The translations under genes and the position numbers were made by a program. Below, in pieces: positions 23,928-38,300 of a stretch of 64,000 nucleotides of DNA (position 1 is the stretch's first letter; each line of letters begins with the position of its first letter). The stretch is taken from positions 61,713,997-61,777,996 of the forward strand of contig NC_090729.1 in NCBI RefSeq assembly GCF_036898095.1. The letters are read 5' to 3'. The stretch is from Palaemon carinicauda (taxonomy: Eukaryota > Arthropoda > Malacostraca > Decapoda > Palaemonidae). The notes under the pieces were generated by a model. It searched no databases. It was not told the DNA's origin and was given only the letters and a program-made list of their open reading frames with translations.

Positions 23928-25579
23928 AGAGGAAGACTTCTTAAGATATTCACAGAGGAAGACTTCATAGCAAACCTAACTGAAGAAGACCCATCCAAGA
24001 CCACTGGTAACATATTCACAGAGGAAGACTTTATAGCAAACCTAGCTGAGGAAGACCAATCCAAGACCACTGGTAACATATTCAAAGAGGAAGACTTCTT
24101 AACATATTCACAGAGGAAGACTTCATAGCAAACCTAACTGAGGACGACCCTTTCAAGACCACTGGTAACATATTCACAGAGGAAGACTTCATAGCAAACC
24201 TAACTGAGGAAGACCCATTCAAGACCACTGGTAACATATTCACAGAGGAAGACTTCATAGCAAACCTAACTGAAGAAGAACCATCCAAGACCACTGGTAA
24301 CATATTCACAGAGGAAGACTTCATAGCAAACCTAACTGAGGATGACCCATCCAAGACCAATGGTAACATATTCACAGAGGAAGACTTCAGAGCAAACCTA
24401 GCTGAGGAAGACCCATCCAAGACCACTGGTAACATATTCACAGAGGAAGACCTTTTAGGAAACCTAGCTGAAGAAGACCCATCCAAGAGCACTGGTAATA
24501 TATTCACCGAGGAAAACCTCTTAGCAAACCTAACTGAGGAAGAACCATCCAAGACCACTGGTAACATATTCACAGAGGAAGACTTCATAGTAACCCTAAC
24601 TGAGGAAGAACCATCCAAGACCACTGGTAACATATTCACAGAGGAAGACTTCATAGCAAACCTAGCTGAAGAAGAACAATCCAAGACCACTGGTAACATA
24701 TTCACAGAGGAAGACTTCATAGCAAACCTAACTGAGGAAGACCCATCCAAGACCACTGGTAACATATTCACAGAGGAAGACTTCATAGCAAACCTCGCTG
24801 AGGAAGACCCATCCAAGACCACTGATAACATATTCACAGAGGAAGATTTCTTCGCAAACCTAGCTGAGGAAGACCAATCCAAAACCACTGGTAACATATT
24901 CACAGAGGAAGACTTCATAGCAAACCTAACTGAGGAAGACCCATCCAAGACCACTGGTAACATATTCCCTGAGGAAGACTTCATAGCAAACCTAACAGAA
25001 GAACCATCCAAGACCACTGGTAACATATTCACAGAGAAAGACTTTTTAGGAAACCTAGCTGAGGAAGACCCATCCAAGATCGCTGGTAAGTTATTCACAA
25101 AAGAAGACTTCTTACCAAACCTAGCTGAGAAGACCCATCCAAAAGCACCGGTAATATATTCACAGAGGAAGACTTCTTAGCAAACCTAACTGAGGAAGAC
25201 CCATTCAAGACCACTGGTAACATATTCACAGAGGAAGACTTTTTAGGAAACCTAGCTGAGGAAGACCCATCCAAAACCACTGGTAACATATTCACAGAGG
25301 AAGACTTAATAGCAAACCTAACTGAAGAAGAACCTTCCAAGACCACTGGTAACATATTCACAGAAGAAGACTTCATAGTAAACCTAACAGAAAACGACCC
25401 ATCCAAGACCACTGGTAACATATTCACAGAGGAAGACTTCATAGCAAATCTAGCTGAGGAAGACCCATCCAAGAACACTGGTAACATATTCACAGAGGAA
25501 GACTTCAAAGCAAATCTAGCTGAGGAAGACCCATTTAAGACCACTGGTAACATATTCACAGAGGAAGACTTCTTAACAT

Positions 25580-28500
25580 ATTCACAGAGGAAGACTTCAT
25601 AGCAAACCTAACTGAAGAAGACCCATCCAAGACCACTGGTAACATACTCACAAAGGAAGACTTCATAGCAAACCTAACTGAAGAAGACCCATCCAAGACC
25701 ACTGGTAACATATTCACAGAGGAAGACTTTATAGCAAACCTAGCTGAGGAAGACCAATCCAAGACCACTGGTAACATATTCAAAGAGGAAGACTTCTTAA
25801 CATATTCACAGAGGAAGACTTCATAGCAAATCTAACTGAGGACGACCCTTTCAAGACCACTGGTAACATATTCACAGAGGAAGACTTCATAGCAAACCTA
25901 ACTGAGGAAGACCCATTCAAGACCACTGGTAACATATTCACAGAGGAAGACTTTATAGCAAACCTAACTGAAGAAGAACAATCCAAGACCACTGGTAACA
26001 TATTCACAGAGGAAGACTTCATAGCAAACCTAACTGAGGATGACCCATCAAAGACCAATGGTAACATATTCACAGAGGAAGACTTTTTAGCAAACCTAGC
26101 TGAGGAAGACCCATCCAAGACCACTGGTATCATATTCACAGAGGAAGACTTCATAGCAAACCTAACTGAGGAAGACCCATCCAAGACCTCTGGTAACATA
26201 TTCACAGAGGAAGACCTTTTAGGAAACCTAGCTGAGGAAGACCTATCCAAGATCGCTAGTAAGTTATTCACAGAGGAAAACTTCTTACCAAACCTAGCTG
26301 AGGAAGACCCATCCAAGAGCACTGGTAATATATTCACCGAGGAAGACCTCTTAGCAAACCTAACCGAGGAAGAACCATCCAAGACCACTGGTAACATATT
26401 CACAGAGGAAGACTTCATAGTAAACCTAACTGAGGAAGAACCATCCAAGACCACTGGTAACATATTCACAGAGGAAGACTTCATAGCAAATCTAGCTGAA
26501 GAAGAACAATCCAAGACCACTGGTAACATATTCACAGAGGAAGACTTCATAGCAAACCTAACTGAGGAAGACCCATCCAAGACCACTGGTAACATATTCA
26601 CAGAGGAAGACTTCATAGCAAACCTCGCTGAGGAAGACCCATCCAAGACCAAAGGTTACATATTCACAGAGGAAGACTTCATAGCAAACCTAACTGAAAA
26701 AGAACCATCCAAGACCACTGGTAACATATTCACAGAAGAAGACTTCATAGCAAACCTAACTGAAAATGACCCATCCAAGACCACTGGTAACATATTCACA
26801 GAGGAAGACTTCCTAGCAAATCTAGCTGAGGAAGACCCATCCAAGACCACTGGTAACATATTCACAGAGGAAGACTTCAAAGCAAATCTATCTGAGGAAG
26901 ACCCATCTAAGACCACTGGTAACATATTCACAGAGGAAGACTTCTTAACATATTCACAGGGGAAGACTTCATAACAAATCTAACTGAAGAAGACCCATCC
27001 AAGACCACTGGTAACATATTCACAGAGGAAGACTTTATAGCAAACCTAGCTGAGGAAGACCAATCCAAGACCACTGGTAACATATTGAAAGAGGAAAACT
27101 TCTTAACATAATCGCAGAGGAAGACTTCATAGCAAACCTAACTGAGGACGACCCTTTCAAGACCACTGGTAACATATTCACAGAGGAAGACTTCATAGCA
27201 AACCTAACTGAGGAAGACCCATTCAAGACCACTGGTAACATATTCACAGAGGAAGACTTCATAGCAAACCTAACTGAAGAAGAACCATCCAAGACCACTG
27301 GTAACATATTCACAGAGGAAGACTCCATAGCAAACCTAACTGAGGATGACCCATCCAAGACCACTGGTAACATATTCACAGAGGAAGACTTCTTAGCAAA
27401 CCTAGCTGAGGAAGACCCATCCAAGACCACTGGTTACATATTCACAGAGGAATAATTCATAGCAAACCTAACTGAAGAAGAACCATCCAAGACCACTGGT
27501 AACATATTCACAAAGGAAGACTTCATAGCAAACCTAACTGAGGAAGACCCATCCAAGACCAATGGTAACATATTCACAGAGGAAGACTTTTTAGCAAACC
27601 TAGCTGAGGAAGACCCATCCAAGACCACTGGTATCATATTCACAGAGGAAGACTTCATAGCAAACCTAACTGAGGAAGACCCATCCAAGACCATTGGTAA
27701 CATATTCACAGAGGAAGACTTTTTAGGAAACCTAGCTAAGGAAGACCCATCCAAGATCGCTGGTAAGTTATTCACAGAAGAAGACTTCTTACCAAACCTA
27801 GCTGAGAAGACCCATCCAAAAGCACCGGTAATATATTCACAGAGGAAGACTTCTTAGCAAACCTAACTGAGGAAGACCCATTCAAGACCACTGGTAACAT
27901 ATTCACAGAGGAAGACTTTTTAGGAAACCTAGCTGAGGAAGACCCATCCAAAACAACTGGTAACATATTCACAGAGGAAGACTTCATAGCAAAACTAACT
28001 GAAGAAGAACCATCCAAGACCACTGGTAACATATTCACAGAAGAAGACTTCATAGCAAACCTAACTGAAAACGACCCATCCAAGACCACTGGTAACATAT
28101 TCACAGAGGAAGACTTCAAAGCAAATCTAGCTGAGTAAGACCCATTTAAGACCACTGGTGACATATTCACAGAGGAAGACTTCTTAACATATTCACAGAG
28201 GAAGACTTCATAGCAAACCTAACTGAAGAAGACCCATCCAAGACCACTGGTAACATATTCACAGAGGAAGACTTCATAGCAAACCTAGCTGAGGAAGACC
28301 AATCCAAGACCACTGGTAACATATTCAAAGAGGAAGACTTCTTAACATATTCACAGAGGAAGACTTCATAGCAAACCTAACTGAGGACGACCCTTTCAAG
28401 ACCACTGGTAACATATTCACAGAGGAAGACTTCATAGCAAACCTAACTGAGGAAGACCCATTCAAGACCACTGGTAACATATTCACAGAGGAAGACTTCA

Positions 28501-28590
28501 TAGCAAACCTAACTGAAGAAGAACCATCCAAGACCACTGGTAACATATTCACAGAGGAAGACTCCATAGCAAACCTAACTGAGGATGACC
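25580..28590 (+). repeat. Segmental duplication II, copy 1
   Basis: Matches 29,471-32,350, at an offset of 3,891 bp until about 27,180 and 3,759 bp afterwards. The 132-bp difference is exactly two units present here and missing from copy 2. Confidence 0.88.
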
Positions 28591-29674
28591 CATCCAAGAC
28601 CAATGGTAACATATTCACAGAGGAAGACATTTTAGCAAACCTAGCTGAGGAAGACCCATCCAAGACCACTGGTATCATATTCACAGAGGAAGACTTCATA
28701 GCAAACCTAACTGAGGAAGACCCATCCAAGACCTCTGGTAACATATTCACAGAGGAAGACCTTTTAGGAAACCTAGCTGAGGAAGACCTATCCAAGATCG
28801 CTAGTAAGTTATTCACAGAGGAAAACTTCTTACCAAACCTAGCTGAGGAAGACCCATCCAAGAGCACTGGTAATATATTCACCGAGGAAGACCTCTTAGC
28901 AAACCTAACTGAGGAAGAACCATCCAAGACCACTGGTAACATATTCACAGAGGAAGACTTCATAGTAAACCTAACTGAGGAAGAACCATCCAAGACCACT
29001 GGTAACATATTCACAGAGGAAGACTTCATAGCAAACCTAGCTGAAGAAGAACAATCCAAGACCACTGGTAACATATTCCACGAGGAAGACTTCATAGCAA
29101 ACCTAACTGAGGACGACCCTTTCAAGACCACTGGTAACATATTCACAGAGGAAGACTTCATAGCAAACCTAACTGAGGAAGACCCATTCAAGACCACTGG
29201 TAACATATTCACAGAGGAAGACTTCATAGCAAACCTAACTGAGGAAGACCCATCCAAGACCTCTGGTAACATATTCACAGAGGAAGACCTTTTAGGAAAC
29301 CTAGCTGAGGAAGACCTATCCAAGATCGCTAGTAAGTTATTCACAGAGGAAGACTTCTTACCAAACCTAGCTGAGGAAGACCCATCCAAGAGCACTATTA
29401 ATATATTAACAGAGGAAGACTTCTTAGCAAACCTAACTGAGGAAGAACCATCCAAGACCACTGGTAACATATTCACAGAGGAAGACTTCATAGCAAACCT
29501 AACTGAAGAAGACCCATCCAAGACCACTGGTAACATACTCACAAAGGAAGACTTCATAGCAAACCTAACTGAAGAAGACCCATCCAAGACCACTGGTAAC
29601 ATATTCACAGAGGAAGACTTTATAGCAAACCTAGCTGAGGAAGACCAATCCAAGACCATTGGTAACATATTCAA
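28325..29674 (-). other. Repeat-derived open frame, minus strand (449 codons)
   Basis: Spans the interval between the truncated-unit junctions at 28,342 and 29,688, which are what set its two ends. That the ORF limits equal repeat-structure landmarks supports a structural rather than coding explanation. Confidence 0.2.
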
Positions 29675-32350
29675 AGAGGAAGACTTCTTAACATATTCAC
29701 AGAGGAAGACTTCATAGCAAATCTACCTGAGGACGACCCTTTCAAGACCACTGGTAACATATTCACAGAGGAAGACTTCATAGCAAACCTAACTGAGGAA
29801 GACCCATTCAAGACCACTGGTAACATATTCACAGAGGAAGACTTTATAGCAAACCTAACTGAAGAAGAACAATCCAAGACCACTGGTAACATATTCACAG
29901 AGGAAGACTTCATAGCAAACCTAACTGAGGATGACCCATCAAAGACCAATGGTAACATATTCACAGAGGAAGACTTTTTAGCAAACCTAGCTGAGGAAGA
30001 CCCATCCAAGACCACTGGTATCATATTCACAGAGGAAGACTTCATAGCAAACCTAACTGAGGAAGACCCATCCAAGACCTCTGGTAACATATTCACAGAG
30101 GAAGACCTTTTAGGAAACCTAGCTGAGGAAGACCTATCCAAGATCGCTAGTAAGTTATTCACAGAGGAAAACTTCTTACCAAACCTGGCTGAGGAAGACC
30201 CATCCAAGAGCACTGGTAATATATTCACCGAGGAAGACCTCTTAGCAAACCTAACCGAGGAAGAACCATCCAAGACCACTGGTAACATATTCACAGAGGA
30301 AGACTTCATAGTAAACCTAACTGAGGAAGAACCATCCAAGACCACTGGTAACATTTTCACAGAGGAAGACTTCATAGCAAATCTAGCTGAAGAAGAACAA
30401 TCCAAGACCACTGGTAACATATTCACAGAGGAAGACTTCATAGCAAACCTAACTGAGGAAGACCCATCCAAGACCACTGGTAACATATTCACAGAGGAAG
30501 ACTTCATAGCAAACCTCGCTGAGGAAGACCCATCCAAGACCAAAGGTTACATATTCACAGAGGAAGACTTCATAGCAAACCTAACTGAAAAAGAACCATC
30601 CAAGACCACTGGTAACATATTCACAGAAGAAGACTTCATAGCAAACCTAACTGAAAATGACCCATCCAAGACCACTGGTAACATATTCACAGAGGAAGAC
30701 TTCCTAGCAAATCTAGCTGAGGAAGACCCATCCAAGACCACTGGTAACATATTCACAGAGGAAGACTTCAAAGCAAATCTAGCTGAGGAAGACCCATCTA
30801 AGACCACTGGTAACATATTCACAGAGGAAGACTTCTTAACATATTCACAGGGGAAGACTTCATAACAAATCTAACTGAAGAAGACCCATCCAAGACCACT
30901 GGTAACATATTCACAGAGGAAGACTTTATAGCAAACCTAGCTGAGGAAGACCAATCCAAGACCACTGGTAACATATTGAAAGAGGAAAACTTCTTAACAT
31001 AATCGCAGAGGAAGACTTCATAGAAAACCTAACTGAGGACGACCCTTTCAAGACCACTGGTAACATATTCACAGAGGAAGACTTCTTAGCAAACCTAGCT
31101 GAGGAAGACCCATCCAAGACCACTGGTAACATACTCACAGAGGAAGACTTCATAGCAAACCTAACTGAGGAAGACCCATCCAAGACCACTGGTTACATAT
31201 TCACAGATGAATAATTCATAGCAAACCTAACTGAAGAAGAACAATCCAAGACCACTGGTAACATATTCACAAAGGAAGACTTCATAGCAAACCTAACTGA
31301 GGAAGACCCATCTAAGACCAATGGTAACATATTCACAGAGGAAGACTTTTTAGCAAACCTAGCTGAGGAAGACCCATCCAAGACCACTGGTATCATATTC
31401 ACAGAGGAAGACTTCATAGCAAACCTAACTGAGGAAGACCCATCCAAGACCACTGGTAACATATTCACAGAGGAAGACTTTTTAGGAAACCTAGCTAAGG
31501 AAGACCCATCCAAGACCACTGGTAAGTTATTCACAGAAGAAGACTTCTTACCAAACCTAGCTGAGAAGACCCATCCAAAAGCACCGGTAATATATTCACA
31601 GAGGAAGACTTCTTAGCAAACCTAACTGAGGAAGACCCATTCAAGACCACTGGTAACATATTCACAGAGGAAGACTTTTTAGGAAACCTAGCTGAGGAAG
31701 ACCCATCCAAAACAACTGGTAACATATTCACAGAGGAAGACTTCATAGCAAAACTAACTGAAGAAGAACCATCCAAGACCACTGGTAACATATTCACAGA
31801 AGAAGACTTCATAGCAAACCTAACTGAAAACGACCCATCCAAGACCACTGGTAACATATTCACAGAGGAAGACTTCAAAGCAAATCTAGCTGAGGAAGAC
31901 CCATTTAAGACCACTGGTGACATATTCACAGAGGAAGACTTCTTAACATATTCACAGAGGAAGACTTCATAGCAAACCTAACTGAAGAAGACCCATCCAA
32001 GACCACTGGTAACATATTCACAGAGGAAGACTTCATAGCAAACCTAGCTGGGGAAGACCAATCCAAGACCACTGGTAACATATTCAAAGAGGAAGACTTC
32101 TTAACATATTCACAGAGGAAGACTTCATAGCAAACCTAACTGAGGACGACCCTTTCAAGACCACTGGTAACATATTCACAGAGGAAGACTTCATAGCAAA
32201 CCTAACTGAGGAAGACCCATTCAAGACCACTGGTAACATATTCACAGAGGAAGACTTCATAGCAAACCTAACTGAAGAAGAACCATCCAAGACCACTGGT
32301 AACATATTCACAGAGGAAGACTTCATAGCAAACCTAACTGAGGAAGACCC
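29471..32350 (+). repeat. Segmental duplication II, copy 2
   Basis: Carries the same junctions as copy 1 (29,688, 30,836/30,994 and 31,943/32,101). Its right end continues into the indel-rich block, where similarity to 28,590-29,700 can still be followed. Confidence 0.88.
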
Positions 32351-35300
32351 ATCCAAGACCATGGTAACATATTCACAGAGGAAGACATTTTAGCAAACCT
32401 AGCTGAGGAAGACCCATCCAAGACCACTGGTAATCATATTCACAGAGGAAGACTTCATAGCAAACCTAACTGAGGAAGACCCATCCAAGACCTCTGGTAA
32501 CATATTCACAGAGGAAGACTTTTAGCAAACCTACTGAGGAAGACCATCCAAGATCGCTGGTAACATATTCACAGAGGAAGACTTCTTACCAAACCTAGCT
32601 GAGGAAGACCCATCCAAGAGCACTGGTAATATATTCACAGAGGAAGACTCTTAGCAAACCTAACTGAGGAAGAACCATCCAAGACCACTGGTAACATATT
32701 CACAGAGGAAGACTTCATAGTAAACCTAACTAGGAAGAACCATCCAAGACCACTGGTAACATATTCACAGAGGAAGACTTCATAGCAAACCTAGCTGAGG
32801 AAGACCATCCAAGACCACTGGTAACATATTCACGAGGAAGACTTCATAGCAAACCTAACTGAGGACGACCCTTTCAAGACCACTGGTAACATATTCACAG
32901 AGGAAGACTTCATAGCAAACCTAACTGAGGAAGACCCATTCAAGACCACTGGTAACATATTCACAGAGGAAGACTTCATAGCAAACCTAACTGAGGAAGA
33001 CCATCCAAGACCACTGGTAACATATTCACAGAGGAAGACTTCATAGCAAACCTAACTGAGGATGACCCATCCAAGACCACTGGTAACATATTCACAGAGG
33101 AAGACTTCCATAGCAAACCTAACTGAGGAAGACCCATCCAAGACCACTGGTAACATATTCACAGAGGAAGACTTCATAGCAAATCTAGCTGAGGAAGACC
33201 CATCCAAGACCACTGGTAACATATTCACAGAGGAAGACTTCTTAACATATTCACAGGGGAAGACTTCATAACAAATCTAACTGAGAAGACCCATCCAAGA
33301 CCACTGGAAACATATTCACAGAGGAAGACTTTATAGCAAACCTAGCTGAGGAAGACCCATCCAAGACCACTGGTAACATATTGAAAGAGTAAAACTTCTT
33401 AACATAATCGCAGAGGAAGACTTCATAGCAAACCTAACTGAGGAACGACCTTTCAAGACCACTGGTAACATATTCACAGAGGAAGACTTCTTAGCAAACC
33501 TAGCTGAGGAAGACCCATCCAAGACCACTGGTAACATATTCACAGAGGAAGACTTCATAGCAAACCTAACTGAGGAAGACCCATCCAAGACCACTGGTAA
33601 CATATTCACAGAGGAAGACTTCATAGCAAACCTAACTGAAGAAGAACCATCCAAGACCACTGGTAACATATTCACAGAGGAAGACTTCATAGCAAACCTA
33701 ACTGAGGAAGACCCATCCAAGACCACTGGTAACATATTCACAGAGGAAGACTTTAGCAAACCTGCTGAGGAAGACCCATCCAAGACCACTGGTACATATT
33801 CACAGAGGAAGACTTCATAGCAAACCTAACTGAGGAAGACCCATCCAAGACCACTGGTAACATATTCACAGAGGAAGACTTTTAGCAAACCTAACTGAGG
33901 AAGACCCATCCAAGACCACTGGTAACATATTCACAGAAGGAAGACTTCTTAGCAAACCTAGCTGAGAAGACCCATCCAAGACCTGGTAATATATTCACAG
34001 AGGAAGACTTCTTAGCAAACCTAACTGAAGAAGACCCATCCAAGACCACTGGTAACATATTCACAGAGGAAGACTTTTAGCAAACCTAGCTGAGGAAGAC
34101 CCATCCAAGACCACTGGTAACATATTCACAGAGGAAGACTTCATAGCAAACTAAGCTGAGGAAGACCCATCCAAGACCACTGGTAACATATTCACAGAGG
34201 AAGACTTCATAGCAAACCTAACTGAAGGAAGACCCATCCAAGACCACTGGTAACATATTCACAGAGGAAGACTTCAAAGCAAATCTAAGCTGAGGAAGAC
34301 CCATCCAAGACCACTGGTGACATATTCACAGAGGAAGACTTCTTAACATATTCACAGAGGAAGACTTCATAGCAAACCTAACTGAAGAAGACCATCCAAG
34401 ACCACTGGTAACATATTCACAGAGGAAGACTTCATAGCAAACCTAACTGAAGAAGACCATCCAAGACCACTGGTAACATATTCAAGAGGAAGACTTCTTA
34501 ACAATTCACAGAGGAAGACTTCATAGCAAACCTAACTGAGGACACCTTTCAAGACCACTGGTAACATATTCACAGAGGAAGACTTCATAGCAAACCTAAC
34601 TGAGGAAGACCCATTCAAGACCACTGGTAACATATTCACAGAGGAAGACTTCATAGCAAACCTAACTGAGGAAGACCCATCCAAGACCACTGGTAACATA
34701 TTCACAGAGGAAGACTTCATAGCAAACCTAACTGAGGAAGACCCATCCAAGACCATGGTAACATATTCACAGAGGAAGACTTCATAGCAAACCTAACTGA
34801 GGAAGACCCATCCAAGACCACTGGTACATATTCACAGAGGAAGACTTCATAGCAAACCTAACTGAGGAAGACCCATCCAAGACCACTGGTAACATATTCA
34901 CAGAGGAAGACTTTAGCAAACCTAACTGAGGAAGACCATCCAAGACCCTGGTAACATATTCACAGAGGAAGACTTCTTAGCAAACCTAGCTGAGGAAGAC
35001 CCATCCAAGACCACTGGTAATATATTCACAGAGGAAGACTTCTTAGCAAACCTAACTGAGGAAGACCCATCCAAGACCACTGGTAACATATTCACAGAGG
35101 AAGACTTCATAGAAACCTAACTGAGAAGACCCATCCAAGACCACTGGTAACATATTCACAGAGGAAGACTTCATAGCAAACCTAGCTGAGAAGACCCATC
35201 CAAGACCACTGGTAACATATTCACAGAGGAAGACTTCATAGCAAACCTAACTGAGGAAGACCCATCCAAGACCACTGGTAACATATTCACAGAGGAAGAC

Positions 35301-38300
35301 TTCATAGCAAACCTAACTGAGGAAGACCCATCCAAGACCACTGGTAACATATTCACAGAGGAAGACTTCATAGCAAACCTAACTGAGGAAGAACCCATCC
35401 AAGACCACTGGTAACATATTCACAGAGGAAGACTTCATAGCAAACCTAACTGAAGGAAGACCCATCCAAGACCACTGGTAACATATTCACAGAGGAAGAC
35501 TTCATAGCAAACCTACTGAAAAGAACCATCCAAGACCACTGGTAACATATTCACAGAGGAAGACTTCATAGCAAACCTAACTGAAAAGACCCATCCAAGA
35601 CCACTGGTAACATATTCACAGAGGAAGACTTCATAGCAAACCTAGCTGAGGAAGACCCATCCAAGACCACTGGTAACATATTCACAGAGGAAGACTTCAA
35701 AGCAAATCTAGCTGAGGAAGACCCATCAAGACCACTGGTAACATATTCACAGAGGAAGACTTCTTAACATATTCACAGAGGAAGACTTCATAGCAAACCT
35801 AACTGAGGAAGACCCATCCAAGACCACTGGTAACATATTCACAGAGGAAGACTTCATAGCAAACCTAACTGAGGAAGACCCATCCAAGACCACTGGTAAC
35901 ATATTCACAGAGGAAGACTTCATAGCAAACCTAACTGAGGAAGACCCATCCAAGACCACTGGTAACATATTCACAGAGGAAGACTTCATAGCAAACCTAA
36001 CTGAGGAAGACCCATCCAAGACCACTGGTAACATATTCACAGAGGAAGACTTCATAGCAAACCTAACTGAGGAAGACCCATCCAAGACCTGGTAACATAT
36101 TCACAGAGGAAGACTTTTTAGCAAACCTAGCTGAGGAAGACCCATCCAAGACCACTGGTAATCATATTCACAGAGGAAGACTTCTTAGCAAACCTAACTG
36201 AGGAAGACCCATCCAAGACCACTGGTAACATATTCACAAAGGAAGACTTCATAGCAAACCTAACTGAGGAAGACCCATCCAAGACCACTGGTAACATATT
36301 CACAGAGGAAGACTTTAGCAAACCTAGCTGAGGAAGACCCATCCAAGACCACTGGTAACATATTCACAGAGGAAGACTTCATAGCAAACCTAACTGAAGA
36401 AGAACCCATCCAAGACCACTGGTAACATATTCACAGAGGAAGACTTTTAGCAAACCTAGCTGAGGAAGACCATCCAAGACCACTGGTAAGTTATTCACAG
36501 AGGAAGACTTCTTAGCAAACCTAGCTGAGGAAGACCCATCCAAGACCACTGGTAATATATTCACAGAGGAAGACTTCTTAGCAAACCTAACTGAGGAAGA
36601 CATCCAAGACCACTGGTAACATATTCACAGAGGAAGACTTCATAGCAAACCTAGCTGAGGAAGACATCCAAGACCACTGGTAACATATTCACAGAGGAAG
36701 ACTTCATAGCAAACCTAACTGAGGAAGACCCATCCAAGACCACTGGTAACATATTCACAGAGGAAGACTTCATAGCAAACCTAACTGAGGAAGACCATCC
36801 AAGACCACTGGTAACATGTTCACAGAGGAAGACTTCATAGCAAACCTAACTGAGGAAGAACCATCCAAGACCACTGGTAACATATTCACAGAGGAAGACT
36901 TCATAGCAAACCTAACTGAAGAAGAACCATCCAAGACCACTGGTAACATATTACAGAGGAAGACTTCATAGCAAATCTAACTGAGGAGACCCATCCAAGA
37001 CCACTGGTAACATATTCACAGAGGAAGACTTCATAGCAAACCTAACTGAGAAGAACCATCCAAGACCACTGGTAACATATTCACAGAGGAAGACTTCATA
37101 GCAAACCTAACTGAAAAGAACCATCCAAGACCACTGGTAACATATTCACAGAGGAAGACTTCATAGCAAACCTAGCTGAGGAAGACCATCCAAGACCACT
37201 GGTAACATATTCACAGAGGAAGACTTCATAGCAAACCTAACTGAGGAAGACCCATAAGACCACTGGTAACATATTCACAGAGGAAGACTTCATTCAAGAA
37301 GACTTCATAGCAAACCTAACTGAAGAAGACCCATCCAAGACCACTGGTAACATATTCACAGAGGAAGACTTATAGCAAACCTAGCTGAGGAAGACCATCC
37401 AAGACCACTGGTAACATATTCACAGAGGAAGACTTCTTAACATATTCACAGAGGAAGACTTCATAGCAAACCTAACTGAGGACGACCCTTTCAAGACCAC
37501 TGGTAACATATTCACAGAGGAAGACTTCATAGCAAACCTAACTGAGGAAGACCCATCCAAGACCACTGGTAACATATTCACAGAGGAAGACTTCATAGCA
37601 AACCTAACTGAGGAAGACCATCCAAGACCACTGGTAACATATTCACAGAGGAAGACTTCATAGCAAACCTAACTGAGGAGACCCATCCAAGACCACTGGT
37701 AACATATTCACAGAGGAAGACTTCATAGCAAACCTAGCTGAGGAAGACCCATCCAAGACCACTGGTAACATATTCACAGAGGAAGACTTCATAGCAAACC
37801 TAACTGAGGAAGACCATCCAAGACCACTGGTACATATTCACAGAGGAAACTTCATAGCAAACCTAACTGAGGAAGACCCATCCAAGACCACTGGTAACAT
37901 ATTCACGAGGAAGACTTCTTAGCAAACCTAACTGAGGAAGACCATCCAAGACCACTGGTAACATATTCACAGAGGAAGACTTCATAGCAAACCTAGCTGA
38001 GGAAGACATCCAAGACCACTGGTAACATATTCACAAGGAAGACTTCATAGCAAACCTAACTGAGGAAGACCCATCCAAGACCACTGGTAACATATTCACA
38101 GAGGAAGACTTCATAGCAAACCTAGCTGAGGAAGACCCATCCAAGACCACTGGTACATATTCACAGAGGAAGACTTCTTAGCAAACCTAACTGAGGAAGA
38201 CCCATCCAAGACCACTGGTAACATATTCACAGAGGAAGACTTCTTAGCAAACCTAACTGAGGAAGACCATCCAAGACCACTGGTAAATATTCACAGAGGA

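Larger units (their letters stand above)
12520..32106 (+). repeat. Series of paired truncated units, 158 bp apart
   Basis: The TTAACA junction of the 26-bp truncated unit (TTAAGA at 23,941) occurs in pairs at 12,520/12,678, 14,484/14,642, 16,844/17,002, 19,628/19,786, 20,735/20,893, 22,239/22,397, 23,941/24,099, 26,945/27,103, 28,184/28,342, 30,836/30,994 and 31,943/32,101. Each pair is exactly 158 bp apart (two full units plus 26). The pair 25,573/25,797 is 224 bp apart, one 66-bp unit more. Unpaired junctions occur at 11,174, 16,488, 18,282 and 29,688. The second member often has a distinct form (TTGAAAGAGG before it, or AACATAATC after it). Confidence 0.9.
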
